A stretch of 64,000 bases of DNA from DASWJZ01 sp963761005 (GTDB taxonomy: Bacteria > Pseudomonadota > Alphaproteobacteria > Rhizobiales > Afifellaceae). Position 1 is the first letter of the stretch. Each line of letters opens with the position of its first letter. Of the stretch, positions 17,689 to 26,422 are shown piece by piece. The DNA lies in the NCBI GenBank assembly GCA_963761005.1, contig CAVXFK010000011.1, positions 1-64,000 on the forward strand. The letters run 5' to 3'. The translations under genes and the position numbers were made by a program. The notes under the pieces were generated by a model. The model had not been told where the DNA came from, did not search any database, and worked only from the letters and a program-made list of their open reading frames with translations.

Positions 17689-18138
17689 TCAATAGACGAC
17701 GCCGCAGGCCGACACCTTGACGAACCTCCGCGCCGGCTGGGAAGCGATGTCTCCGGCTGCGTCCAGGTAGCGCTGCAAATAGTGCACGTTGACGATGCTG
17801 CTGACGAACCCGAATGCGCGGTCGGTAAAGGACGGTGGAGGCCAGCGGCCCTCGCTGCTCGACATGTCCGTCGTGCTGCAGCAGTCCGGGTTGACCGCGA
17901 GGAATTCGGCGGCATCGCGATAGGGTAGCTGAGGCATGTTCTTGTTGTCGACGTTCGCACCCTGGCTGCGCAGGATTCCGTTCTCAATCGCTGCTCTGAT
18001 CGCATCTTGATCGGTGAGGAATTGACCCGTTTTCCAGCACAAGCCGGAGACATTCAGAGAGATCACGGCAGTCGCCAGCACGACAAGCGACAAAGGTATC
18101 GCAAGGCCGAACCAAGACTTGCGCCGACGCCGGGTCAC
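17689..18138 (-). CDS. Small membrane-anchored protein of unknown function
   Basis: A 149-residue protein starting MTRRRRKSWFGLAIPLSL, with one N-terminal membrane helix (about residues 12-33) after a basic stretch, then a probably periplasmic domain with several cysteines (NPDCCSTTD). I do not recognise the family. It is read against the GTA direction and lies exactly between the two copies of g3.5, so it probably arrived with the duplication. Its base composition looks less GC-rich than the surrounding genes. Confidence 0.6.
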   Translation of the reverse strand: MTRRRRKSWFGLAIPLSLVVLATAVISLNVSGLCWKTGQFLTDQDAIRAAIENGILRSQGANVDNKNMPQLPYRDAAEFLAVNPDCCSTTDMSSSEGRWPPPSFTDRAFGFVSSIVNVHYLQRYLDAAGDIASQPARRFVKVSACGVVY

Positions 18139-18223
18139 CTGGCCGCTCCATCTGTCGACTCCCGATCATAGGAGCGGGCCGGGCGCACGTCCATGAACGC
18201 TTCTCCCCGGGGGAGACCGACGA

Positions 18224-18409
18224 ATGCCGGATGTAACGAACGAGTTCGCAACGCGCGGCGACCTCGCGCACCTGGCGCTCTTCCTGTGGGCGTCGGGCGC
18301 GTCGGGGCTGCTCGTCTGGGCGCTTAGAGAACTCGCGGCGTCGAACCGCAGGTTCAACGACTTCGTCAACGAGATCGCGCGGCTGAACAAGCTGTTCCGC
18401 GACCAATGA
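18224..18409 (+). CDS. GTA g3.5-like small protein, second copy
   Basis: A 61-residue protein beginning MPDVTNEFATRGDLAHLAL, with one hydrophobic segment (LFLWASGASGLLVWAL) followed by a charged helix (RRFNDFVNEIARLNKLFRDQ). It differs from copy 1 at many third codon positions, so the duplication is not recent or has been under selection. It is followed after 10 bases by a further small frame at 18420. Confidence 0.75.
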   Translation: MPDVTNEFATRGDLAHLALFLWASGASGLLVWALRELAASNRRFNDFVNEIARLNKLFRDQ

Positions 18410-18419
18410 AGAGATTCCC

Positions 18420-18564
18420 ATGCGCGATTTTCTGAAATCGCTCAGGCGCGGCCGGGGCGATCACCGCGAGGTGTTCGCCGAGTTCGCGATGGTGCTTGAT
18501 GTTCCTACGCGCCGAGCAGCTCGCGATGCGGAAAGGCGGCGCGAGGCTGAGGGTGGTGAGATGA
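18420..18564 (+). pseudogene. Small GTA-associated reading frame, frameshifted
   Basis: It begins MRDFLKSLRRGRGDHREVFAEFAMVL. A second frame starting inside it reads MFLRAEQLAMRKGGARLRVVR and ends at a TGA (18562-18564) overlapping the ATG of the protease gene (ATGA), an arrangement typical of translational coupling. One indel between the two frames would join them into a single small protein. I do not recognise the product. Confidence 0.4.
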
Positions 18565-19245
18565 GTAGCCGACGGGATCAATCGCAGGACTCCCCCTCAC
18601 CCGACCTTCGCGCAAGCGCGAAGGCCACCCTCTCCCGCAAGGGGAGAGGGCGAGGCGCTGCGGCCTTCAAGCTTTCCCCCTCCCTAGCCCTCCCCCGCAA
18701 GGGGGGAGGGGATGCTCTGCATCGCGAGACGAAATTCGCAGCGGCGGAGATTTCGGAGGTCGAGGCGGACGGGAGCTTCTCCGGCTATGCGAGCCTCTTC
18801 GGCGAGACCGATCTGAACCGCGACGTGGTGATGCCCGGCGCGTTCCTGAAGTCGATCGGCGAAGCGCGGCGCGACGCGGCATCCGCATGCTCTTTCAGCA
18901 CGATCCGGCGGCGCCGATCGGGGTGTGGCGCGACGATCCGGGAAGATGCGCGCGGGCTTTTCGTCTCGGGCCGGCTGATGAGCGAGGTGGCGAAGGGACG
19001 CGAGGTGCTGGCGCTGATGCGCGCCGGCGCGATCGATGGGCTGTCGATCGGCTTCCGCACCGTGCAGCGGCCGCACCGATGCGAAGAGCGGCGTCCGGCA
19101 TCTGATCGAGGTCGACCTCTGGGAGATCTCGGTGGTGACCTTTCCGATGCTGCCGGCGGCGAGGGTGAGCGCGGTGAAAGGGGTAAGGCGGGACGCGCTG
19201 GTGGAGACGATCCGCGGAGCGGCGCAGATGATGCTGCGGCGGTGA
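18561..19245 (+). pseudogene. GTA prohead protease (g4), several frameshifts, repeats in the N-terminus
   Basis: HK97-type prohead protease (peptidase S78), which matures the capsid. The true domain starts ETKFAAAEISEVEADG and GYASLFGETDLNRDVVMPGA. The frame then changes near 18879 (IRMLFQHDPAAPIGVWR), near 18940 (IREDARGLFVSGRLMSEV, a one-base insertion) and near 19072 (RTDAKSGVRHLIEVDLWE, a one-base insertion), ending at 19245. Residues 10-60 after ATG 18561 are encoded by two palindromic repeats (18592-18652 and 18676-18711). The gene cannot give a full protease as read. Confidence 0.85.
18592..18711. repeat. Palindromic repeats, family A (tandem pair)
   Basis: The first palindrome (18592-18652) has CCTTCGCG-CAAG-CGCGAAGG and CCCTCTCCCG-CAA-GGGGAGAGGG. 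A second (18676-18711) has CCCTCCCCCG-CAA-GGGGGGAGGG. Both are in frame with the protease start codon and without stops. Confidence 0.8.
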
Positions 19246-19551
19246 CGCAGCGTAACCTCCCTTCGAGAGGGCGCACGAGATCGGGGCGGCGTTCTGCGTG
19301 CTTCGAGGCTCCATTCCGCCCTCATCCTGAGGTGCGAGCAAAGCGAGCCTCGAAGGGGCGGAATGAAGCACCTCAGCATGAGGGATGTTTGTAGGCTCCA
19401 ACGAGCGTCGAAGATGGAGCGGCGGCGGCTCCGGCTCCCTAGGGCACGGGCCCTGTACGCTGCACTGACGAATTCGGTTTCCTGGAACAACGGAGAAGAA
19501 GAATGGAAGCTCAGATGAGCGGCTGCGATGACGCGCGGCCCAGAGATCGCG
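19246..19551. other. Gap between protease and capsid genes with a family B palindrome
   Basis: About 300 bases without a gene. It holds a family B repeat (19300-19385), marked by CCTCATCCTGAGGTGC and GCACCTCAGCATGAGG, enclosing an inner AGCAAAGCGAGCCTCGAAGG. A purine-rich GGAGAAGAA near 19491 precedes a short frame at 19503, but this frame ends before the capsid. Confidence 0.6.
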
Positions 19552-20801
19552 ATGAAAGCCGCCCCCGGAGACGAAGGCGGCGAACGATCCCGATCTGAAG
19601 GATGCCTTCGACGATTTCCTCGGCGCGTTCGGCGCCTTCAGGGAGGCGAACGACGAGCGCCTCGCCGAGGTCGAGCGGAAGCTCTCCGCCGACGTCGTGA
19701 CGGACGAGAAGGTGGAGCGCATCAACGCCGCGCTCGACAGCCAAAAGCGCATGCTCGACCGGCTGGTCCTGAAGGGGAGCCGGCCGGAGCTCGGGTCGCC
19801 GGGCTCGGGGCGGGCGCTTGAGGCGAGCGAGCACAAGGCCGCGTTCGAAGCTTATGTGCGAAGCGGGGAAATGACCGGGCTGAAGCGGCTCGAGGCGAAG
19901 GCGGTCTCGACCGTCACCTCGCCCGATAGCGGCTACCTGGCGCCGCCGGAAGTGGAGGCGGAGATCGGGCGAAGGCTCGCGATCGTCTCGCCGATCCGCG
20001 CGATCGCCGGCATCCGCACCGTCTCGTCCAACGTCTACCGCAAGCCCTTTGCCACCACCGGCTTCACGACCGGCTGGGTTGGCGAGACCGACGCGCGGAC
20101 CGAGACCAACACTCCGACGCTGGTCGAGCTCGAATATCCGGTGATGGAGCTCTACGCCATGCCGGCGGCGACGCAGACGCTGCTCGACGACACCGCGATC
20201 GACATCGACCAGTGGATCGCGAGCGAAGTGGAGATGGCGTTCGCCGAGCAGGAAATCGGCGGCCTTCGTCAACGGCGACGCCGACAAAAAGCCGAAGGGC
20301 TTTCTCGACTACCTGACGGTGGCGGAGGCGAGCTGGGTCTGGGGCAAGCTCGGCTATGTCATCACCGGCGTGTCGGCCGACTTCGCCGCCGACCCGGATG
20401 CCTCCGACGTGCTGGTCGACGCAGTCTATGCGCTGAAGGCCGGCTACCGGCAGAACGCGTATTTCGTGATGAACCGCAAGACGCAGGGCGCGATCCGGAA
20501 ACTCAAGGACGACGCCGGCAACTACATCTGGGCGCCGCCGGCGACGGCCGAGGGCCGCGCGACGATCATGAATTTCCCCGTCGCGGAAGCGGAGGACATG
20601 CCGGACATCGGCGCGGATTCGCTCTCGATCGCCTTCGGCGATTTCTCCCGCGGCTACCTGATCGTCGACCGGCTCGGCGTGCGCGTGCTGCGCGATCCCT
20701 ACAGCCAGAAACCCTACGTGCTCTTCTACACGACGAAGCGCGTCGGCGGCGGCGTGCAGGATTTCGACGCGATCAAGCTCATCAAGTTCGGCACGGCCTG
20801 A
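19552..20801 (+). pseudogene. GTA major capsid protein (g5), frameshifted
   Basis: HK97-fold major capsid protein. The ATG at 19552 (MKAAPETK) is separated from the rest by one extra C in the run at 19562-19566. The frame resumes as KAANDPDLKDAFDDF and then VVTDEKVERINAALDSQKRM. The core SPDSGYLAPPEVEAEIGR follows. Near 20258 one extra A shifts it again; the correct frame reads SAAFVNGDADKKPKGFLDY, AYFVMNRKTQGAIRKLKD and RGYLIVDRLGVRVLRDPY to the stop at 20801. Without the two insertions the protein would be about 415 residues, normal for GTA capsids. Confidence 0.9.
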
Positions 20802-20876
20802 TCCCCGCTCCTCCCCGGAGCCGTGCTGGAACGCTCGGGGCGCGGCCTGAGCGCACCGCGGACGGCAATCGGCAGA

Positions 20877-20929
20877 GGCAGTCGGCATTCGGCTGACTGC
20901 GACTGCCCATTCCCGACTGCCGACTGCCC
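20877..20929. repeat. Palindromic intergenic repeat, family D
   Basis: AGGCAGTCGGCATTCGG on the left and CCCGACTGCCGACTGCCCT on the right are inverted around a GACTGC core. It lies between the capsid and g6 genes. It is a single copy in this window. Confidence 0.55.
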
Positions 20930-20955
20930 TTCGGAAAGCGACTGAGAAAATCGAG

Positions 20956-21509
20956 ATGAAACGCATCCTACTCGAAGGCCCGGCGGTGGAGCCCGTGCTC
21001 CTCGCCGAGGCGAAGGCGCATTTGCGCCTCGACACCGACGACGAGGACGATCTCGTCGGCGCGCTGATCGCCGCGGCGCGCGTCGCGGTCGAGACCGAGA
21101 TCCGCCGCGTGCTGATCTCGCAGAGCTGGCGCGCCATCGTCGAGAGCTGGCCGGCCGACGGCGTGATCCTGCCGGTCGTGCCGGTGATCTCGGTCGACGC
21201 GGTGCGCGCGGTCGACGCGGAGGGCGTCGCGACCGTGCTCGACGCGGAAGACTACGAATTCGACCCGGCGGATTTTTCCGTGACGCTCGACCAGATCACG
21301 GCGACCGACCACTACGAAATCGACTTCACCGCCGGCTACGGCACTTCCGGTGTCGACGTGCCGCAGCCGCTTCGCCAGGCGATCCGCCTGCTCGTGACGC
21401 ATTGGTACGAGCACCGCTCGGCCGTCACGCTCGACGACACGCGCGGCGTGAGACGCCGCTCGGCTATCGCGAGCTGATCCAGCCCTACCGGAAGGTGGCG
21501 CTGTGTTGA
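20956..21509 (+). pseudogene. GTA g6-like head-tail connector, 3' frameshift
   Basis: Head-tail connector of the phiE125 gp8/HK97 gp6 type, the ring below the portal. It begins MKRILLEGPAVEPVLLAEAK and contains HLRLDTDDEDDLVGALIAAAR and YEIDFTAGYG. Near 21449 the frame is lost: the expected ending ETPLGYRELIQPYRKVAL is in another frame and stops at 21507-21509. As read it ends early at 21477 with about 8 altered residues. This end is conserved in the family and forms part of the ring contact. Confidence 0.82.
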
Positions 21510-21853
21510 GCCGGAGCGGGCGACAGCATCTCCGGGGCGGCTCAGGCATCGGGTGACGCTCGAGACGGCGACGCCGACGTCCGACGGCGCGGGCGGCGTC
21601 ACGCTCGCGTGGAGCGCGGTCGCGAACCTATGGGCGGAGATCGTTCCGCTGAAAGCCGACGAGCGCGCGGTCGGCGAAGGTGAGGGCGACCTGACGCTGC
21701 ATCAAGATCGTCGATCCGCAAGCGCAACGACGTTTCGCCGGGCGACCGCTTCGTACTCGGCGCGCGGCTCTTCTCGCATCAAGAGCGTCACCGACCGCCA
21801 GGAAGACGGGCGCTATCTGACCTGCCTCTGCGAAGAGGAGGGGAGCCTCATGA
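21505..21853 (+). pseudogene. GTA g7-like head closure protein, several indels
   Basis: The recognisable part is RLRHRVTLETATPTSDGAGG and VTLAWSAVANLWAEIVPLK, typical of phage head-tail adaptors (head closure). In the middle three one-base insertions (near 21705, 21713 and 21777) scramble IVIRKRNDVSPGDRFVLGAR before the frame is restored at IKSVTDRQEDGRYLTCLCEE. The net change of three bases keeps the outer frame open. The start is unclear. The gene runs in frame into g8 because the stop has been lost. Confidence 0.72.
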
Positions 21854-22258
21854 GCGCGCCGTCGCGCGCGCTGCAGGAGGCGGTGTTCTCGACGCTCTCC
21901 GGCGACACGACGCTTGCAGCGCTTCTCGGCGGCGCCAACGTTTTCGACGGCGCGCCGCGTAACCAGCCGGCGCCTTACGTGCATCTCGGCGAGCTAACGG
22001 CGCGCGACTGGTCGACGTCGACGGAGGCGGGGACGGAGATCAACGTTCGCCGTCGTCGCCTGGTCGCGGGCGGAAGGGCGCTCGGAAGGGCTGGCAATCG
22101 CCGACCGCGTCGTCGCGCTGCTGCACGACCAGGCGCTGATGCTCGATGGATATCGGCTTGTGAACCTGCGGCATCTCTCGACCGAGACGGCGCGCGTGGA
22201 GAAGCCGGAGGGGCGGCGGACGGTGGCGCGGTTCAGGGCGGCGGTGGAGCCGGAATAG
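21850..22258 (+). pseudogene. GTA g8-like tail completion protein (DUF3168), frameshifted
   Basis: It begins MSAPSRALQEAVFSTLSGD and contains VFDGAPRNQPAPYVHLGE, the hallmark of DUF3168 tail-completion proteins. One extra G near 22045 shifts the frame in EIN-FAVVAWSRAEGRSEGL. The correct frame continues DRVVALLHDQALMLDGYRL and ends at TAG 22256-22258. Corrected length is about 135 residues, as expected. Confidence 0.83.
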
Positions 22259-22272
22259 AGGAGACGGAAACG

Positions 22273-22681
22273 ATGGGCGCCCAGAAGGGCAAGGACCTGC
22301 TTCTGAAGGTCGACTTCGATCAGACGGCGACGTTTGCAACGGTCGCCGGCATGCGCTCGCGGAGAATCGCGTTCAACGCCGAGGCGGTCGACATCACCAA
22401 TGCCGACTCCGCCGGGCGCTGGCGCGAGCTGCTCGAGGGCGCCGGCGTGCGGCGTGCCGGCATATCCGGCTCCGGCATCTTCAAGGACGCGGCGTCGGAC
22501 GAGAGCGTGCGCTCGCTCTTCTTCGACGGCGGCATCCGCGACTGGCAGGTGATCGTGCCCGACTTCGGGACGATCTCCGGGCCGTTCCAGGTCACGGGGC
22601 TCGAATATGCCGGCGAGCACGACGGCGAGGTGTCTTACGACATCGCGCTGGAGTCGGCGGGCGCGCTTTGCGGCGGCTTAG
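22273..22681 (+). pseudogene. GTA g9-like major tail protein, 3' indel
   Basis: The major tail tube protein of GTAs. It begins MGAQKGKDLLLKVDFD and has ITNADSAGRWRELLEGAG and QVTGLEYAGEHDGEVSYDIA. All but the last few residues are intact. An indel in the final codons (near 22667) misses the expected ending (FAAA then TAG at 22679-22681), so the frame runs on into the next repeat. The effect on function may be small. Confidence 0.85.
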
Positions 22682-22695
22682 GACGAACGACCCAC

Positions 22696-22793
22696 CGTCG
22701 TCATGCCCGGACTTGATCCGGGCATCGATTCCGGCCGCTCAGGCGTTGATCGCAACGGAATGGATTGCCGGGTCAAGCAAGGCAATGACGACA
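22696..22793. repeat. Palindromic repeat, family C (second copy)
   Basis: CGTCGTCATGCCCGGACTTG ... ATCCGGGC with the right arm GCAATGACGAC, and an inner GGAATGGATTGCCGGGTCAA. It is the gap-filling sequence between g9 and g10 and closely resembles 16101-16198. Confidence 0.8.
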
Positions 22794-22806
22794 ATGAGAG
22801 GCTAAG

Positions 22807-23150
22807 ATGGCGAACCGGCATCGCGGCGAGATTTCGGCCGAGCTCGACGGGCGCGAGCGGACGCTTTGCCTGACGCTTGGCGCGCTCGCCGAGCTTGAAG
22901 CAGGCGTTCGGCGCCGACGATCTCGTGGCACTCGCCTCGCGCTTCGAGAGCGGAAGACTTTCGGCGCGCGACATCGTTCGTACATCTCGGGTGCGGGTTG
23001 CGCGGCGCGGGCGAGGAGGTCAGCGACGACGAGGTCGCCGCGATGCGGACCGAGGGCGGCGCCGCGGGCTTCGCGAAGATCGCCGCGGAACTGATCCGCG
23101 CCACGTTTGGCGGCGAGGCGACGAAACGGCGGGGAGGAGAGGGAGGGCGG
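22807..23150 (+). pseudogene. GTA g10-like tail assembly chaperone, frameshifted
   Basis: It begins MANRHRGEISAELDGRERTL and LGALAELE, the start of GTA tail assembly chaperones. One extra A near 22905 shifts the frame; the next frame reads QAFGADDLVALASRFESG and LSARDIVR. A second shift near 22990 leads to LRGAGEEVSDDEVAAMRTEG and KIAAELIRATFGGEA. The 3' end is not defined because of these indels. Confidence 0.75.
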
Positions 23151-23316
23151 AAACCCTCCGGAGCGCGTATCGGGGGCAGAGCCGCTCGCCTGGGACGAGC
23201 TGATGGCGTTCGGGCTTGGCGTGCTGAAGCTCACGCCGGCCGCGTTCTGGGGGATGACGCTGAAGGAGCTGGCGGCGGTGGTGCGGGGGACGGCTCCGGC
23301 TCCCGGTGCGAGATGA
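23107..23316 (+). CDS. GTA g10.1-like phage tail assembly chaperone
   Basis: The conserved core AWDELMAFGLGVLKLTPAAF and WGMTLKELAAVV matches the short chaperone-like proteins found after g10 in alphaproteobacterial GTAs. The real start is uncertain; the listed TTG at 23107 is only the first possible one in the frame. The core is intact and ends at 23316. Confidence 0.65.
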   Translation: MAARRRNGGEEREGGNPPERVSGAEPLAWDELMAFGLGVLKLTPAAFWGMTLKELAAVVRGTAPAPGAR

Positions 23317-23411
23317 GGCAGAGTCGACGCTTGAAGGCTTGATGCGGCGCTATCCCGATCGAGACGCAGTCCAACAAGAAGAGCTGTCGTAACCGCCGGA
23401 CTTGAGGGCTG

Positions 23412-23476
23412 AACCCTCATCCGCCGTGCGGCAGAGCCGAACGGCACCTTCTCCCGGTCTCGGGAGAAGGTTGGTG
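23412..23476. repeat. Palindromic repeat, family A (divergent copy)
   Basis: AACCCTCATCCG...CGGCACCTTCTCCCGG-TCT-CGGGAGAAGG. It lies between g10.1 and the tape measure gene and is more diverged than the other family A copies. Confidence 0.65.
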
Positions 23477-23499
23477 CTCATCCGACCAGCAGGGTGCTG

Positions 23500-24078
23500 A
23501 ATGCCATCCGACTCTCGAGAATCTCGCCCCAGGCCGAGCCGTTGCGTGCGCAACTGCAAGATCTGCAGGGGCTCGCCGACGGTTTTGGGCGGGCGCATGA
23601 CGAATGCGTTCCGCCGCTCCGTCGTCGACGGCAAGCGGCTTGAGGACGTGCTGAAGTCGCTGGCGCTGGGCTTGTCGCAGCCGCGCGCTCAACCAGGCGC
23701 TCGCGCCGATCGGGCAGGGGATCGGGAATGCGCTTTCGAGCGCTGCTCGGCGGCCCTGGTCGGGCGCGGCTTTCGCCAAGGGCGGCGTCGTCGGCGCCCG
23801 GCGTGACGCCGTTCGCGGCAGGCGGCGTGATCGCAAGCCCGAGCTATCTTTCCGATGCAGGGCGGGCTTCGGGCTCGCCGGCGAGGCGGGGCCGGAGGCG
23901 ATCCTGCCGCTGACGCGCGGCACCGACGGGAGGCTCGGCGTGAAGCGCGAAGGCGGCGCGCGCGGTCAACGTGACCTTCAACGTGACGACGCCCGACGCT
24001 GCGAGCTTTCGGCGCGGAGGCAGAGGTGTCAGCGATGCTGGCGCGCGCCGTGGCGCAGAGGGCAGCGAGGGCTTGTAG
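23500..24078 (+). pseudogene. GTA g11-like short tail tape measure protein, heavily frameshifted
   Basis: Pieces in successive frames give the expected order of the short (about 200-residue) GTA tape measure: AEPLRAQLQDLQGLADGFGR, MTNAFRRSVVDGKRLEDVL, SLALGLSQ, ALNQALAPIGQGIGNAL, FAKGGVV, VTPFAAGGVIASPSY, GEAGPEAILPLTRGTDG and NVTFNVTTPDA. At least five shifts separate them. The GEAGPEAILPL block is a strong family signature. This protein sets tail length and forms the DNA channel, so its loss should abolish tails. Confidence 0.8.
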
Positions 24079-24200
24079 AGGAGCGTCGATGCTGAGGGAA
24101 GAAGCTCGAGCGGTGAGGAAGCAACGTAGACGAAGCTCAGAAGCCGACTCGCGAATACGCCACGCCACTCAACATTCACCGATCGCGGGAGGTCGATCTG

Positions 24201-24845
24201 ATGCCGGCATTCCACGAAGTGCGGTTTCCGCTCGCGATCGGATTTGGATCGAGCGGCGGGCCGGAGCGGCGCACCGACATCGTGCTGCTCGCGTCGGGCC
24301 ACGAGGAGCGCAACACGCGCTGGGCGGATTCGCGGCGGCGCTATAATGCCGGCACCGGCGTGCATTCGCTCGCCGATCTTGCACACGCTGATTTCTTTCT
24401 TCGAGGAGCGGCGCGGGCGGCTCTACGGCTTCCGCTGGCGCGACCGCGGCGATTTGGAAATCCTGCGCGCCGGACGAAACGCCTGTGGCCGACGACGAGG
24501 CGATCGGCACGGGCGACGGCGCGACCGCGGCGTTCCAGCTCGTGAAGACTTACGGCGCGGGCATTGCGAACTACGTGCGGGCGATCGCGAAGCCGGTCGC
24601 CGGCACGCGTGAAGATCGCGGTCGACGGGGTCGAGGCGGCGGAGGGGACGGATTTCTTGGTCGATACGGCGACGGGGATCGTGACCTTCCAGCCGGGGCA
24701 CGTGCCGGATGTCGACGAAGCCGTGACGGCAGGCTTCGAGTTCGACGTGCCGGTGCGCTTCGACACGGATCGGCTGGAGGTCAATCTGTCGACGTTTGAA
24801 GCGGGGGATATGCCGAACGTGCCGATCGTTGAGATCAGAGTTTGA
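24201..24845 (+). pseudogene. GTA g12-like protein (DUF2460), three insertions
   Basis: It begins MPAFHEVRFPLAIGFGSSGG after a GGGAGG site. The frame shifts by single extra bases near 24376 (HTLISFFEERRGRLYGFRW follows), near 24456 (WKSCAPDETPVADDE) and near 24609 (VKIAVDGVEAAEGTDFLVD). It ends FDVPVRFDTDRLEVNLS and NVPIVEIRV at 24845. Removing three bases gives a normal 214-residue DUF2460 protein, which forms the distal tail hub in GTAs. The three insertions return to the starting frame. Confidence 0.86.
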
Positions 24846-24856
24846 TGGCGACCGCC

Positions 24857-24950
24857 ACCCTCATCCTGAGGCGCTTTTTCACCCCGTGGTTCGAGGCTCA
24901 TTCGCTCGCACCTCACCATGAGGGGTGAAAAAGCCTCGAAGGATCGGATG
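24857..24950. repeat. Palindromic repeat, family B (second copy)
   Basis: CCCTCATCCTGAGGCGCTTT with the inverted CACCTCACCATGAGGGG, and the outer pair TTTTTCACCCC / GGGGTGAAAAA, plus GTTCGAGGCTCATTCGCTCG inside. It fills the gap between g12 and g13. Confidence 0.8.
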
Positions 24951-25003
24951 CCACGCTCCTCTTTCGACGAGGTGGCAGGGTAGCCAGCCGGGCGCGCTGA
25001 CCA

Positions 25004-25892
25004 ATGAAATCCTTCTCGCCGGAACTCGCTGCGCATCTTCAATCCGGCGCGACGACGCTTTGCGCCTGCTGGCGCGTGACGCGCGCCGACGGCATCGTGC
25101 TCGGCTTCACGGACCACGACCGCGCGATCCTTTTCGACGACGTCGAGCACGAGCCGGAGTCGGGGCTCGATGCGTCGGCGGCCGTGTCGAACGCCGGGCT
25201 CGAGGTCGGCGGGCTCGACGTAACCGGCGCGTTCTCCTCCGAGAAGATCGCCGAGAACGATCTCGAAGCCGGGCTCTACGACAACGCGCGCGTAGAGATG
25301 TGGCTGGTGAACTGGGCGACGCCGGACGAGCGGCACCTGATGCGGATCGGCTCGATCGGCGAGGTGCGGCGCGAAGGCGAAGCTTTCACCGCCGAGATCA
25401 GGAGTTCTCGCCACGCGCTCGACCAGGAACGCGGGCGAATTTTCCGCGCGACCTGCGACGCCGATCTCGGCGACGCGCGCTGCACGGTCGATCTCGACAG
25501 CGACGACTGGACCGCGAGCGCGACGGTCTTGGAGACGGACGGCTTCTCGCGCCTCGTCGCGGACGTGCCGGGCGACCGGCCGACCGGCTTCTTCGACCAG
25601 GGCGCGCTGACCTTTACGAGCGGCGCGAATGCCGGGCGAAAGAGCGAAGTGCTTCGGCACAAGCGCGACGACGACGGCGACACCATCACGCTGTGGCAGC
25701 CGATGGCGGAAGAAATCGAGGTGGGCGACGCCTTCACGGTTTCGGCCGGCTGCGACAAGCGTTTTCGGCACGTGCCGCGATCGGTTCGCGAATGCGGTGA
25801 ACTTCCGTGGTCTCCCGCAGATGCCGGGCAACGACTTTGCGCTCTCCTATCCGACGCCGGGAAGCGGGAATGATGGGGGGAGTTTGGCGTGA
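25004..25892 (+). pseudogene. GTA g13-like protein (DUF2163), one insertion
   Basis: A DUF2163 protein, part of the GTA tail-tip complex. It begins MKSFSPELAAHLQSGATTL and contains WRVTRADGIVLGFTDHDR and RATCDADLGDARC. One extra C near 25770, after CDKRF, shifts the frame; the correct frame reads GTCRDRFANAVNFRGLPQMP and GNDFALSYPTPG and stops at 25890-25892, overlapping the GTG start of g14. As read the protein ends with about 30 wrong residues and lacks the conserved NFRG end. Confidence 0.88.
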
Positions 25893-26422
25893 GTTCTGCA
25901 CTCCCCCTCACCCGACCCTTCGCTGACGCGAAGGGCCACCCTCTCCCGCAAGGGGAGAGGGCGATCCGTGAGCGGATCGTCGCCGCGGCGCGCGGCTGGA
26001 TCGGCACGCCGTATCGGCACCAGGCTTCGCTGAAAGGCGTCGGCTGCGATTGCCTTGGGCTGCTCGTCGGCGTGTGGCGCGAGGTAACGGGGAAGGAAGT
26101 CGGCTCGCTGCCGCCCTATACGCCGGACTGGGCGGAGGCGAATGGGCGCGAGACGCTCGCCGAGGGGCTCGCGAAATACCTGACGCCGATCGACCCGAAG
26201 GAGGCGCGGGAAGGCGACATCGTGCTCTTTCGCTGGCGCGCGCATCTGCCGGCGAAGCACTGCGGGATTCTGACGGCGCCTGACCGCATGGTCCACGCGC
26301 AGGAGAAAGCGGCGGTGGCAGAGGCGGCGCTGAGCGATTGGTGGCGGAGGCGGATTGCGTACGCGTTTTGCATCAATTGCTTTGCAGCTATCCGGGCCGG
26401 TCCCGGCGGAGCTGACCTTTAA
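25889..26422 (+). CDS. GTA g14-like NlpC/P60 peptidoglycan peptidase
   Basis: A tail-associated cell-wall peptidase. The catalytic cysteine lies in GVGCDCLGLLVGVWRE near residue 53 and the histidine in LPAKHCGIL near residue 124, as in GTA gp14. The start GTG 25889 overlaps the g13 stop (GTGA) and has GGGGGAG upstream. Residues 4-25 (LPLTRPFADAKGHPLPQG) are encoded by an in-frame palindromic repeat (25902-25963). The C-terminus after RRIAYAF differs from the family, and the gene end overlaps the inserted HEPN gene. The catalytic core is intact. Confidence 0.82.
   Translation: MSSALPLTRPFADAKGHPLPQGERAIRERIVAAARGWIGTPYRHQASLKGVGCDCLGLLVGVWREVTGKEVGSLPPYTPDWAEANGRETLAEGLAKYLTPIDPKEAREGDIVLFRWRAHLPAKHCGILTAPDRMVHAQEKAAVAEAALSDWWRRRIAYAFCINCFAAIRAGPGGADL
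25902..25963. repeat. Palindromic repeat, family A, inside the g14 coding sequence
   Basis: CCCCCTCACCCGACCCTTCG, CCTTCGC-TGAC-GCGAAGG, then CCCTCTCCCG-CAA-GGGGAGAGGG. It begins 13 bases after the GTG start and contains no in-frame stop. Confidence 0.88.

Noticed and set aside
21553..22716. A natural g7-g8-g9 fusion
   Set aside because: The continuous frame results from insertions; conserved residues of g7 and g8 are found in other frames and the original starts of g8 and g9 are present.
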